Origin: Phytohabitans rumicis
GTDB taxonomy: Bacteria; Actinomycetota; Actinomycetes; Mycobacteriales; Micromonosporaceae
Direction: 5' to 3'
Length of the DNA: 64,000 bases
NCBI RefSeq assembly: GCF_011764445.1
Contig: NZ_BLPG01000001.1
Span: 7,271,001 to 7,335,000, forward strand
Shown: piece by piece, positions 9,176-16,840 of the stretch
How the letters are laid out: each line of letters begins with the position of its first letter
Position numbering within the stretch: position 1 is the stretch's first letter
Program-made: the position numbers and the translations under genes
Notes under the pieces: generated by a model
What the model was told of the DNA's origin: nothing
What the model saw: the letters and a program-made list of their open reading frames with translations, nothing else
Database searches by the model: none

Positions 9176-9985
9176 TCATCGTTCCCTGTTGGTCGCAATA
9201 TTTCGAAGCGCCTCGGCCGCATCCGGGCCAAGCAATTGATTCTCTGGCAAGGTCACCTCCCAGCCATCACTTCTTGAGGTGGTATTTGACGGTGAGATGT
9301 GCACCCAATATGCCTTATTGCTATCGGGGTTCACAAGGACTGTTACTACGGGCAAAGCGTAGCCCAGTAGGTATTTGAGCTGATCGGGCCGGGGAGAACG
9401 GAGCACCCAACCTTGACCCCGCCGGTTCCTGAAATAGGGTAGGCCGGTCTTAATTATGACGGCGATCAGTTGACCGGTAGGCTCATGATCGGAGTTGACG
9501 ATTTCGATGTGCGCGTCGACTCCGTAGTCGAAGACCTGTTCCTGGAAGTGCCAGCCCATCTCACTGATCGCGCGATAGACAATCAATGTCCCAATGCGGC
9601 CAATTATCTCTGGACGTGGCGCCGTATGCGATTGCCGCGACGAAAATGTCGGCGCCGCATCCTTGGGTGTGGTGGAAGCCGGCGGATGTTCTCTACTCGC
9701 CGCCAGCCAGAGAACGTGGAAGCGTCTGACCTCGTCGTTCGTCTCGGGGCCACCTGGCACCCGGCTCGCCAACTCTTCCACTAGAAGCTCGATCAGGCCC
9801 CACACCGGGAGGCGCGGCTCAGTAAACGCCTCATGTATGCGGCTCCGACTGGCTACGCCCTTACCGAGGGCTCGTTTCAAGTCGCTCAGCGAAGGAAGCC
9901 CCGCACTCTCGTGAAGGTCATGCAGTGCGGTGCTGAACTGCGCGACGGCCGGAGTCATTGGGCCTGGACGCTTCATCCTGGCCAA
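9176..9985 (-). CDS. DUF4365-domain protein with N-terminal helical domain
   Basis: This 269-residue protein has an N-terminal helical domain (about 10-75, SLSDLKRALGKGVASRSRIH) of the kind placed before effector domains in actinobacteria. A DUF4365-like domain follows (about 125-260) with GRIGTLIVYRAISEMGWHF, GVDAHIEIV and LIAVIIKTG. These supply the D, E and K expected of a PD-(D/E)XK-type nuclease core. It is intact, unlike the other DUF4365 gene just downstream on the same strand. The likely role is in defence or DNA processing, inferred only from family and neighbourhood. Confidence 0.6.
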   Translation of the reverse strand: MARMKRPGPMTPAVAQFSTALHDLHESAGLPSLSDLKRALGKGVASRSRIHEAFTEPRLPVWGLIELLVEELASRVPGGPETNDEVRRFHVLWLAASREHPPASTTPKDAAPTFSSRQSHTAPRPEIIGRIGTLIVYRAISEMGWHFQEQVFDYGVDAHIEIVNSDHEPTGQLIAVIIKTGLPYFRNRRGQGWVLRSPRPDQLKYLLGYALPVVTVLVNPDSNKAYWVHISPSNTTSRSDGWEVTLPENQLLGPDAAEALRNIATNRER

Positions 9986-10122
9986 CGGCTCGCTCCTCCT
10001 TCTGCTGTCCGACTTTGTCTGCCATCATCCGGGCTCGTCTGCTGCTGTCCGCTCCCGTCCGCGAGCGGATTTGCGGGATCAACGTGGAAGGAGGTGATCG
10101 CGGACCGGCCGGGGAGGTCGAG

Positions 10123-10329
10123 ATGGACGGCATCGAGTTGATGCTACGTACGATCTTGGAGGGAGTGCTCCGTCAAGTGCCGGCGACCATAGTAGCCAGC
10201 GCGTTGCTAGGAGCGTGGGGCGCGGTGGGGAGAAGGACGCGCCGCTCGCACCGAGCCGGAGCTTCGGACCCTCGGGAACGGTCGCGTTTCAGGCATCGCT
10301 GCGTCCCAAGGCGTCGACCGATGAGATGA
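10123..10329 (+). CDS. Small hypothetical protein with a membrane-like segment
   Basis: ATG 10123 follows a purine-rich site (GGGGAGG) by 7 bases. The 68-residue product begins MDGIELMLRTILEGVLRQV, with a hydrophobic stretch VPATIVASALLGAWGAVG, and ends arginine-rich. It reads divergently from the intact DUF4365 gene. There is no family match; it could be chance. Confidence 0.35.
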   Translation: MDGIELMLRTILEGVLRQVPATIVASALLGAWGAVGRRTRRSHRAGASDPRERSRFRHRCVPRRRPMR

Positions 10330-10479
10330 TCATGGCTTCGTTACCGTCCGCTAACGTTAGTCGCAGGATCGCACGACTGCCGATGCGAGCGGGACAGCAC
10401 ACCGATCTGGCGGAGCGCGGTGGCCCGCATCGTCATGGTTCTCCGTTGCCAAGCGTGGCGAGCCTCTACGGCAGCGGGT

Positions 10480-10830
10480 TCATTCGCATGATGAACCTTG
10501 CGTTCCGGAATCGGTGGCGTTGTCGGAGGCGCCGGGATCGCTGTGGTCGAGTGCCCATGGATATGTTGGGAGGCACGCCAGGCCACGTACCTGGTGCGGG
10601 AGGGCTCTCTCGTTGAGCTTGGCGAACATCACCGTAGAGGCTTGCAGTTCGTCGCGCTCTCCGAGGAACTCGGCAGCTGCGACTGCGACGACGGGGTTCC
10701 TGTGTCTGAGCGCCTGCCGAACGGCCTCGATCAGCCCGGAGGAGAGGCTACCGCACTTCGCAAGGTCGGCCGTTCGCCTCCAGCGACCGCCCGGCCGATG
10801 GTCACCGACGCGATGTACCACCGGGCGCAC
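10480..10830 (-). pseudogene. Unidentified coding fragment
   Basis: The minus strand has a coding-like stretch (SSGLIEAVRQALRHRNPVVAVAAAEFLGERDEL...) of about 90 residues with helical-repeat character and no obvious start. It lies downstream of the PglZ-like relic in the same orientation and may be another remnant of the same lost operon. I do not recognise the family. Confidence 0.3.
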
Positions 10831-10857
10831 GGTACCTGGCCAGGAGCGGACCGCAAC

Positions 10858-11931
10858 TCATGTATGCACGAATCGGGTGCACTCTCTGAGCGCGGTGGCG
10901 GCGTTTGGTAGGTCTGCTAGTCCTGCGGCCAGGGTGGCCTCGGCGAGCCGATTGGGCAGTGGGGCGTTGAACTTCAGCCCGGCCAGGGCTTCGTCGCTCA
11001 CTTCGGGGAGGCAGAGGCGTTCGCCGGCGCCGTCATTGAGCCGTCCTTCCGTATCCCGAACTGCTGTTGCAGCAGCGTCAGATCCAGTCGCACGGTGCGG
11101 CCCTCGTCGATCACCGACGCCACCGGGTAGTTGTCGACGTTGAAGATGCTCTGCCGGACGAGCGGGGCGACGACGCGGGTGAGCAGAGTTTCCACGGTGC
11201 GCAGGTCGCCGGGCGGGGTGCCGGCCGACGTCCACGCCGCGAGCCGCTCTGCGAAGGCGCGGTCAAGCTCGCGGCGACGGTCTCGAACCCGGTTATGGAC
11301 CGCGCGAAAGGTGTCCTTCAGCCCGGCGTGGACGTCCTCGCCGGCCCATACGTGGGCGAGCGGGCGGTCCACCCAGGCCCCATTGGTCGATCTGCCGTTC
11401 GATGCCGTCGGCCACGGTCACGGGCGGCTCGTCCGCCCGGGCGAGAAAGCGCACCGGGCGCAGGGCCATGCGGGTCTGCTCCACCCGATGCGGCTGGGTG
11501 CCGGCCAGCGTGTGCCCGGCGAGCGCGGCGATGGCCGCGTCGGCGGTAGCAAGCCGTTCGGGCGTCTGCCGGGCCAGGGCCGATGACAGCGCCTGCGCGG
11601 CCGCGCCCACCGCGTGCTCGAAGCCGGAGCGCAGGATGCCGCTGTGCCTGGCGGCGGCGCCAGCGCAGAACTGGACCAGCAGTTCTTCGGCACGGTCCAG
11701 CACGGTGTACGCGAGCTGCCGGGCAGGGACAGCGTCGCCATTACGCCCCAGGCGCAGCAGGTCGGCGACGACTTCGGCCGCCGTGCCGGCGTACGCCCGG
11801 ATGGTCGCCGCGTTGTTTATCTCTTGATGCGTGGCGCGCTCTCGGTGAAATGTGGGTGCCAATCGAGATAGCTTGGTATGGTCTTGATCAAGATTGGCCG
11901 CTCTGACTAAGCGGAGGCGAGCATGAGTCAC
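10858..11931 (-). pseudogene. BREX-2-type PglZ relic fused to an unknown C-terminal fragment
   Basis: From about 11830 leftwards the frame reads YTVLDRAEELLVQFCAGAAA, then HRVEQTRMALRPVRFLARA. After a frame change near 11370 it reads DRPLAHVWAGEDVHAGLKDT and RRRELDRAFAERLAAWTSAG up to VVAPLV. This is the region preceding the phosphatase domain of BREX-2 PglZ proteins as I know them. The phosphatase core (expected VLLLVVDGMS) is missing. Instead the sequence becomes IFNVDNYPVASVIDEGRTV and, in a third frame, LPEVSDEALAGLKFNAPLP to the end. That tail may be the end of another defence gene. No other BREX gene is present. Confidence 0.5.
11882..11893. promoter_or_regulatory. 12-bp palindrome upstream of 11923 gene
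   Basis: TCTTGATCAAGA is a perfect palindrome 30 bp before the ATG at 11923. It is suitably placed for an operator of the gene that follows. It is short, so chance is possible. Confidence 0.3.
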
Positions 11932-12690
11932 GACATTGGTAACATTCGCGAGACGGTCTCGCCTGGTGACCGCCGTCGCCGACGTCGACGCGACCGAGAT
12001 CTAAAGACAAAAGCTGCTGAAGTGGCTCTTCGGGGAGTCGCCGTTGAGGTCGTCTTCGCGCGGGGGAGCAAAGGGTCGAAATCGGTCGCGGGGACGCTAC
12101 GTCAGCTTGGGATCGACGGCAAGAAAGGCGCCGTCGCTCGACGCCCTTTGACTAACGCGTACATGGGAGCCGTCAGTAAAGTCGCCAACCTTGTCGACGC
12201 GCGGATCGTCTTGAAGAGTGGGACAGTTCGAGAATCCTCGCCACAAGAGGTTGTCAACCTCCTGAGGAATTGGGTGGAACCGGCTGTAACAGCATACGAC
12301 GTCGACGGCCGGCCAGCGCGGTTCATCACCTGCGGGGCAGCCGACGAAGCAATTGTCGAGCGATATGCGGACTTTTGTCTTGTGTCATGGTCGTCTCGTG
12401 CGACGCCTATATCTGCATACCGGATCCTCCAACACATTGCGGAACCCGACGCTCAAATGCTGGTCGTGTCGGTTGATGGTTTGCTGTTTCCGAGGCCAGC
12501 GGACCCTCTCCCTAGGGAGTTGGAATCGGTGTCCCACCTCATCCGGTTACTGCGTGTCGAGAACGAGAAGGATACGCTAATCTGGGAGGTTCCGTTTAAT
12601 GGCTTCGGCGCTTTCAAAACCTCGCATTTGCGGCCCGTTTCCGGGGCCGCCTGGCGGGCGAGCCTCATTCTGCAATGTTCTCATACTTAG
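11923..12690 (+). CDS. Hypothetical protein, 255 aa
   Basis: ATG 11923 is preceded by GCGGAGG at 8-9 bases, a strong ribosome binding site. The first 30 residues are very arginine-rich (RRRRRRRDRD), then come a mixed alpha/beta region and a C-terminal part (DAQMLVVSVDGLLFPRP). I do not recognise a domain. The codon use is less GC-biased than that of the sugar-utilisation genes, and it heads a run of unknown same-strand genes (11.9-13.9 kb), a pattern common for transferred defence or phage genes. Confidence 0.65.
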   Translation: MSHDIGNIRETVSPGDRRRRRRRDRDLKTKAAEVALRGVAVEVVFARGSKGSKSVAGTLRQLGIDGKKGAVARRPLTNAYMGAVSKVANLVDARIVLKSGTVRESSPQEVVNLLRNWVEPAVTAYDVDGRPARFITCGAADEAIVERYADFCLVSWSSRATPISAYRILQHIAEPDAQMLVVSVDGLLFPRPADPLPRELESVSHLIRLLRVENEKDTLIWEVPFNGFGAFKTSHLRPVSGAAWRASLILQCSHT

Positions 12691-12808
12691 GTCCATCGCC
12701 GCCCGTAGAGTGGCTTCGAACGTTTATTGAGAAGACCGCTACCCCCGCAGTGTGCGTCGCGGTCGACCACATCCTTTATGCGACGCGCCAGGTCTCGGAG
12801 GAGGCGCT

Positions 12809-13317
12809 ATGAGTGGAGAATACTGCTGTGGCGCAGGTCCTTCAAAAGTTCCCTATCTGCCAATTTGGTTCTGGGTCGATATCGAGGGGCTAGTTGGAAA
12901 TGATCATCCTGGCACTATTACTGCCGCGGGGGGCCCATATCGACACGTAGTCCATATAGCTGCGAATGCAGGCGGAGGTGGAGGGCGTTACAAGGTCCGG
13001 ATCCAAGGGAGGTGCGAAATCCCCTTGGCTTTGAGGCCCCTGACGGGAGGTACAACTCTGACAGTTGGGAGGCAGTAGCGGAGACCAGGCCGCAACTCAA
13101 GAAGATAGGCGATTTGCGAAAGCTTAGGGTGATGCAAGGGTCTAGCCTGTCGCTCTCGTGGGGCCTGTCAGCGGGCCGTGATTTTCCTTCGTCCATGAGG
13201 AAGAACTATTACCTCGCCCGGATGGAGCTCGCTCCGGTGGGTCGGTGGAGTGGCAATTCTCTCAGGGAGGTCAAGTCGGCTACTCCTGCGGTACTCGATA
13301 CATATTGCCGGCTATGA
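12809..13317 (+). CDS. Hypothetical protein, probably frameshifted
   Basis: ATG 12809 has an excellent ribosome binding site (GGAGGAGG, ending about 5 bases before). The first frame (MSGEYCCGAG...YLPIWFWVDIEG) stops at 13078. A second frame from about 13012 (NPLGFEAPDGRYNSDSWEAV...RLRVMQGSSLSLSWGL) carries on to 13317 with protein-like content, so one gene with a shift around 13000-13010 is likely. The family is unknown. The next genes encode membrane proteins in the same direction. Confidence 0.45.
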
Positions 13318-13338
13318 CGGCGCTTCCGGCCGGTGGAC

Positions 13339-13578
13339 AAAATGTTTGAGAAGGTATCAGAACTCGCGGTGTGGTGGGATATCATGCCGTTCCTTGCGGC
13401 GGCCCTACTTGTGCTTGCGAGTCCGCTCGTCGACACTCTCACTTGGCGACTATCTTATCGTTCGTACTACACCGACGTAGAAAACAAGAATCTGCTAGGA
13501 ATTGTTTCGCCGGATCTTCTAGTGGCGGGGCAGGATGGGCGGTGGACAACGCACAGGTCGTCGGAGCCTTCTTCTTGA
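13339..13578 (+). CDS. Small membrane protein (hypothetical)
   Basis: An 80-residue frame starts at ATG 13339 (MFEKVSELAVWWDIMPFLAA). It has one membrane helix near the N-terminus (MPFLAAALLVLASPLVDTL) and a soluble part, YYTDVENKNLLG. It overlaps the next frame by 37 bp. The two may be one membrane protein split by a shift near 13550, or a coupled pair. Confidence 0.45.
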   Translation, partial: KMFEKVSELAVWWDIMPFLAAALLVLASPLVDTLTWRLSYRSYYTDVENKNLLGIVSPDLLVAGQDGRWTTHRSSEPSS

Positions 13579-13916
13579 CCGCCCTGGGCATTGCCCTCGT
13601 TTTGCAGGACGTCGACCCGCTCGTTATTGTCGTGGTTATCTTGGGGTTCAGCATGGCACCGCTTTTGCTGCTCGGCATTGTGCACAAGAGAAAGAATGTC
13701 GAGGGTCAAGAGAAGGAACTGCGAGTGGGTCCCTACTCGTGGGTGCAATTGTCGATTGTCGCAGTAAACCTTCTGTGTGTCATTTGTATTCTTACCGTTG
13801 TACCTCGGGGTGGCTCGGATTCGCCTTGCGACTCCCTGATACGTAAACAGGACGTAGCGGCAGTGGTTGTCGTAAAGAAGGGCGGCCCGCCAAAGCAATT
13901 CGAGTGCAACTCGTAG
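13542..13916 (+). CDS. Membrane protein (hypothetical)
   Basis: The 124-residue product from GTG 13542 has three hydrophobic segments: GAFFLTALGIALVLQ, PLVIVVVILGFSMAPLLLLG and LSIVAVNLLCVICILTVV. A short cysteine-containing C-terminal tail follows. No family is recognised. Together with the overlapping upstream frame it would give a four-helix membrane protein, which could be the membrane effector of the 11.9-13.9 kb gene group. Confidence 0.5.
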   Translation: MDNAQVVGAFFLTALGIALVLQDVDPLVIVVVILGFSMAPLLLLGIVHKRKNVEGQEKELRVGPYSWVQLSIVAVNLLCVICILTVVPRGGSDSPCDSLIRKQDVAAVVVVKKGGPPKQFECNS

Positions 13917-14875
13917 GTGCTAAGTCATTTGCGTGCCGAAGTTGTTCAGCGGCGCTCACGTCGATTGCTCAGGGAGCCTCGGGGCCTTGGTCGCGGCTGA
14001 AAATGAGCACCGGCCATGGAGTGGATGTGGGCGATCGGGCCGCAGCGTGACGACGAGTTGGCGAAGTAGGTCTGGGCAGAAATGGTTGACCAGTTCGTTT
14101 GCGGGCCGCTCCCGACCGGATCTTGTGTCGCCCCGCGTCAGTCGCAGCGGCATCGGCTGCACCATAAGCGGGCCCTCGGGCGGGGCCGCCAAGTCGCCGT
14201 CATCTGCGTGTGGTCCGGGTCGTGGCCCGGGGTGCCGGCGGCGCGGTGGACGCGGGCGGCGCGGGTTCTATTCGATCTCCCGCCAAGCCGACCGCGCCGC
14301 CCAATCACAGCGATGCTCGACCAATGTGCGTGCCCCGCGCTGTGCCGCCGAATGTGCGGAACGGGGACGAGCCGACCTGAGAACGTTGACAGTCGTGATC
14401 GCCCGGACGGTGCTAAACCTGCCGCCGTCCGGCGCGACCGCGACGCACGGCATCCCCGCAACCGCGGGTTGCCAAGCTGGGCAGCGGACTGGAACAACCT
14501 GCCCCGCATTTCTCCGGCCTACCGGCAGGCGGCCACCAGTTGGGCGACGGCTGCGATCAAGGCCGCAGACGCCCAGACCCAGCGCAAGCCCCACCTACTC
14601 CAGCCGCGGAACAACCGTGGCTTGCCGACCTCATGGCGGTTCGTTTGCACGGTGTAGCCCCACTCTCCGATCCAACTCAGCGGTTTGTTCCGGACAACAG
14701 GGGTTACACGACGGCGGCTCCATCGCAGTGGGGCCGCCGTCCCCTGTCTCTGCTCTTAACGAGCGAGGATGAAAGATGTCACGGTGAAAGATTTCGGCGT
14801 TCAGCGATGGGGCACGCACCACCTAGCCTCGACTTCGTAAGCCGGTCGGCGCCTGGTCATCGTGGGCCCAATACA
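13917..14875. other. Long stretch with no convincing gene
   Basis: Several long open frames exist on both strands but their translations are low-complexity and arginine/proline-rich, as expected of shadow frames in high-GC DNA. One strong hairpin is present at 14697-14747. Confidence 0.45.
14697..14747. terminator. Long bipartite hairpin
   Basis: ACAGGGG (14697-14703) and ACGGCGGC (14711-14718) pair with GCCGCCGT (14733-14740) and CCCCTGT (14741-14747), giving 15 paired bases with a one-sided 7-base bulge. A pyrimidine-rich tract follows. It may be a terminator or an element end. Confidence 0.45.
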
Positions 14876-14950
14876 GTGCGCTGAATAGCAGGGCTGTCCA
14901 CAGCGGACTCTTAATCCGCGGGTTCGGGGTTCGAGTCCCTGGCGGCGCAC
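14876..14950 (+). tRNA. tRNA-Lys(CTT)-like sequence, 3' half conserved, 5' half aberrant
   Basis: From 14901 to 14950 the sequence has a correct anticodon arm (GCGGA-CTCTTAA-TCCGC, anticodon CTT), variable loop, T-arm (CGGGG-TTCGAGT-CCCTG) and acceptor 3' strand GCGGCGC. The 5' half does not form a normal D-arm: bases 14883-14900 lack the G-G loop and the usual TAGCTC stem. The acceptor stem pairs only partly (GCGCTGA against GCGGCGC). No CCA is encoded. This is probably a tRNA-Lys 3' fragment at an integration site, not a working gene. Confidence 0.6.
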
Positions 14951-14961
14951 AATCAATCAAG

Positions 14962-14994
14962 GCTCTGACCTGGGTATCTGGCTCAGATCAGAGC
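14962..14994 (+). terminator. Intrinsic terminator after the tRNA-Lys sequence
   Basis: GCTCTGACCTGGG (14962-14974) pairs with CTCAGATCAGAGC (14982-14994), 13 bp with one mismatch and one wobble. TTCCTT follows. Its position 12 bases after the tRNA 3' end fits a native tRNA terminator. Confidence 0.7.
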
Positions 14995-15004
14995 TTCCTT
15001 CATG

Positions 15005-15021
15005 TCCACAGTGGTTGGACG
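15005..15021. promoter_or_regulatory. 17-bp box shared with the XRE regulator start (copy 1)
   Basis: TCCACAGTGGTTGGACG lies 40 bp before the start of the 15061 gene and matches 16156-16172 at 16 of 17 positions. The core CCACAGTGG is near-palindromic. It may be an operator of the adjacent XRE-type regulator. Confidence 0.4.
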
Positions 15022-15060
15022 TGTGCTCGTCGTGTGCTCCGGAGCCAACGGACGAGCAAC

Positions 15061-15387
15061 GTGAAGGCGAAGTGCACGGTGAAGTTCGACGACCTCGCGG
15101 TGCCGATGGACGTGACCGCGTCGATCGCCGACCAGTACATGACCTGGTCTGCAATTGCCTCGGTTGGCGTGGTGTCCCGAACGAATGTGGGCCGGCTGTG
15201 GAACAGCGAAGCTGTCAACAGCAATGCCCGGCTGGGCACCGCGATGTGCGACGCCGCGATGCCCGACCTGGCGGTGTTCCCCTTCGGCGCGACGCCGTTC
15301 TTCTGCTGGTACATCACCGCGGAAGGCGCCGTGGTGGAGAAGCAGGTGTCGGTCGGCCGGCGGGGCATCACCTTCGAGAAGGCCTGA
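15061..15387 (+). CDS. Hypothetical protein, about 108 aa
   Basis: GTG 15061 is preceded by a weak GGACGAG site; GTG 15034 is an alternative start in the same frame. The product begins KAKCTVKFDDLAVPMDVTAS and ends in a beta-rich stretch (VFPFGATPFFCWYITAEGA). I do not recognise the fold. It is convergent with the XRE regulator and both promoter regions share a 17-bp box, so the pair may be co-regulated. Confidence 0.5.
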   Translation: MKAKCTVKFDDLAVPMDVTASIADQYMTWSAIASVGVVSRTNVGRLWNSEAVNSNARLGTAMCDAAMPDLAVFPFGATPFFCWYITAEGAVVEKQVSVGRRGITFEKA

Positions 15388-15455
15388 CCGAGCCATGAGG
15401 AGGCATCGGCACGCCGCCGAAACGCTCGGCCACTGGCTCAACGCCCTCCGACCGA

Positions 15456-16160
15456 TCAGATACTCAAGGGCAGGCGAACCGGTGTCGTACTTCCAGTTGC
15501 CGCCAAGCCGTCGTCGAAGAGGACGTCGACGCTAGCGGTAAAGATCTGCCCTGAGCAGATCAACAAGCTCGACCAGTGATAATCGAACGCGTACGCGACG
15601 TGATAGACCTGTTCGGCGGCGTCGGACTGTCTCGTTACTCGAACGATGACTTCGACGTCATGGTTATACGTGGCGATATGGTCCAACCCAGAGTAGCCGG
15701 CGAAGCGGGCCCACACTGCTCGGTGCGGCGCCGAGTACCTCAACTCGACCTGCCCGATGATCAGCCGGCGAGCGGCCAACGCGATCTTTCGCGCGTGTGC
15801 GGTATGTGCCGTCGCTGAGCACCCGGCGGACTCTGGATCAGCCCCGTCGACAACAGGTTCTGGCGGCCACGGGGATGCGACACGTATCGCCTCGTCGTCC
15901 CGACCGAGCGCGGATCGGGTCTGCCTCCAGCGTCGCTCCCATTCGGTGGCGTCGCCGCCACAGGCGCGCACCAACGCCAAGGTGACGTCAAGCGTCGGGA
16001 AGGCGCGGCCGCTGACGGCCTGCGCCATCGTGGTCCGTGAATAGTGGGTCATCGACGCCAGCCTTCGGTAACTCGGATTTCCGGCGGTCGCGCGGAGTCT
16101 GCGAAGCGCGTGTGTGAACGCTTCGAGTTGTTCAGGTCCGGTCCGCTGATGGTTGTCCAT
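15456..16160 (-). CDS. XRE-type helix-turn-helix regulator
   Basis: The start is placed at ATG 16160 (MDNHQRTGPEQLEAFTHALR), the first position where protein-like content begins; the open frame extends further upstream without it. Residues about 9-70 form an actinobacterial XRE HTH (SYRRLASMTHYSRTTMAQAV) followed by a helical linker with WERRWRQT. The C-terminal 130 residues are beta-rich and of unknown type (VELRYSAPHRAVWARFAGYS). A 17-bp box covers the start codon, which suggests autoregulation. Confidence 0.65.
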   Translation of the reverse strand: MDNHQRTGPEQLEAFTHALRRLRATAGNPSYRRLASMTHYSRTTMAQAVSGRAFPTLDVTLALVRACGGDATEWERRWRQTRSALGRDDEAIRVASPWPPEPVVDGADPESAGCSATAHTAHARKIALAARRLIIGQVELRYSAPHRAVWARFAGYSGLDHIATYNHDVEVIVRVTRQSDAAEQVYHVAYAFDYHWSSLLICSGQIFTASVDVLFDDGLAATGSTTPVRLPLSI

Positions 16161-16172
16161 AGTGGTTGGACG
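16156..16172. promoter_or_regulatory. 17-bp box at the XRE regulator start (copy 2)
   Basis: TCCATAGTGGTTGGACG overlaps the ATG (16160-16158, minus strand) of the XRE regulator and nearly matches 15005-15021. Binding here would block translation start or early transcription, consistent with autorepression. Confidence 0.4.
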
Positions 16173-16315
16173 ATTATCCCACTGTGACCGGGCATGGCAA
16201 TGCCTTGTCAACTGACACTTGCCATCTGTATTTGATCGACGGGGCCGGTGATTCTGGATGCGGCGCAAGTGAAGTGGCTTGAACAACGTTTCAAGCCGAG
16301 CTAAGGAGGATGTCG

Positions 16316-16678
16316 ATGGATCGAGTGCTTCGTCGTGGCGGCTTGGTGGTCGCAGTGATAATGGGAGCCGCGGCGGCACCCGTCGCAGCCGCTCCGCCGG
16401 CCTCGGCGGCAGTATGCAACGTGACTCCCTCCACCAACGTCCCGCAGTCCGGCGCTTTCCTGTACGAGGGGGTCAATATCCGATCAGGCCCCGGCACCAA
16501 CTGCGTCTCGCATGGTCTGGGGTACAGCAGCCACTCTGTCACGTACCGCTGCTGGACCGTCGGCGACAACGTCGGCGGACACACGACCTGGACCTACCTG
16601 CGGAACAACACCACAGGTGTCACCGGATGGGTGTCCGACCAGTTCCTCAGCAGCTACGGAAGCGCGTATCACTGTTAG
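16316..16678 (+). CDS. Secreted SH3-like (bacterial SH3b) protein
   Basis: AAGGAGG at 16303-16309 touches the first ATG (16310) but is correctly spaced for ATG 16316, so the latter is chosen. A signal peptide (about 1-32, ending ASAA) precedes a mature domain of about 88 residues. GVNIRSGPGTNC and the late TGWVSDQFL are the hallmarks of SH3b domains, and four cysteines suggest disulfides. Such small secreted SH3 proteins probably bind the cell wall. It is monocistronic, divergent from the XRE regulator. Confidence 0.75.
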   Translation: MDRVLRRGGLVVAVIMGAAAAPVAAAPPASAAVCNVTPSTNVPQSGAFLYEGVNIRSGPGTNCVSHGLGYSSHSVTYRCWTVGDNVGGHTTWTYLRNNTTGVTGWVSDQFLSSYGSAYHC

Positions 16679-16840
16679 CCTCGATCATTCATCGGTCTGA
16701 TGGTTCGGGTCTGCCCGTCTGATTCCATCACTGTTTGTCGATGGGGTTGGTTGGTGGGCAGGTCGAAGGGCCGGCTGTCGCGTCGGCGGGCGTGGTCTCC
16801 TGGGGTTCCTCCGGTTGGCGGGACAGCGGCCGAAATGAGG

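Noticed and set aside
13933-14772. A 279-codon open frame on the plus strand
   Set aside because: The translation is arginine/serine/proline-rich low-complexity sequence without domain character and without a ribosome binding site, as expected from chance in high-GC DNA.
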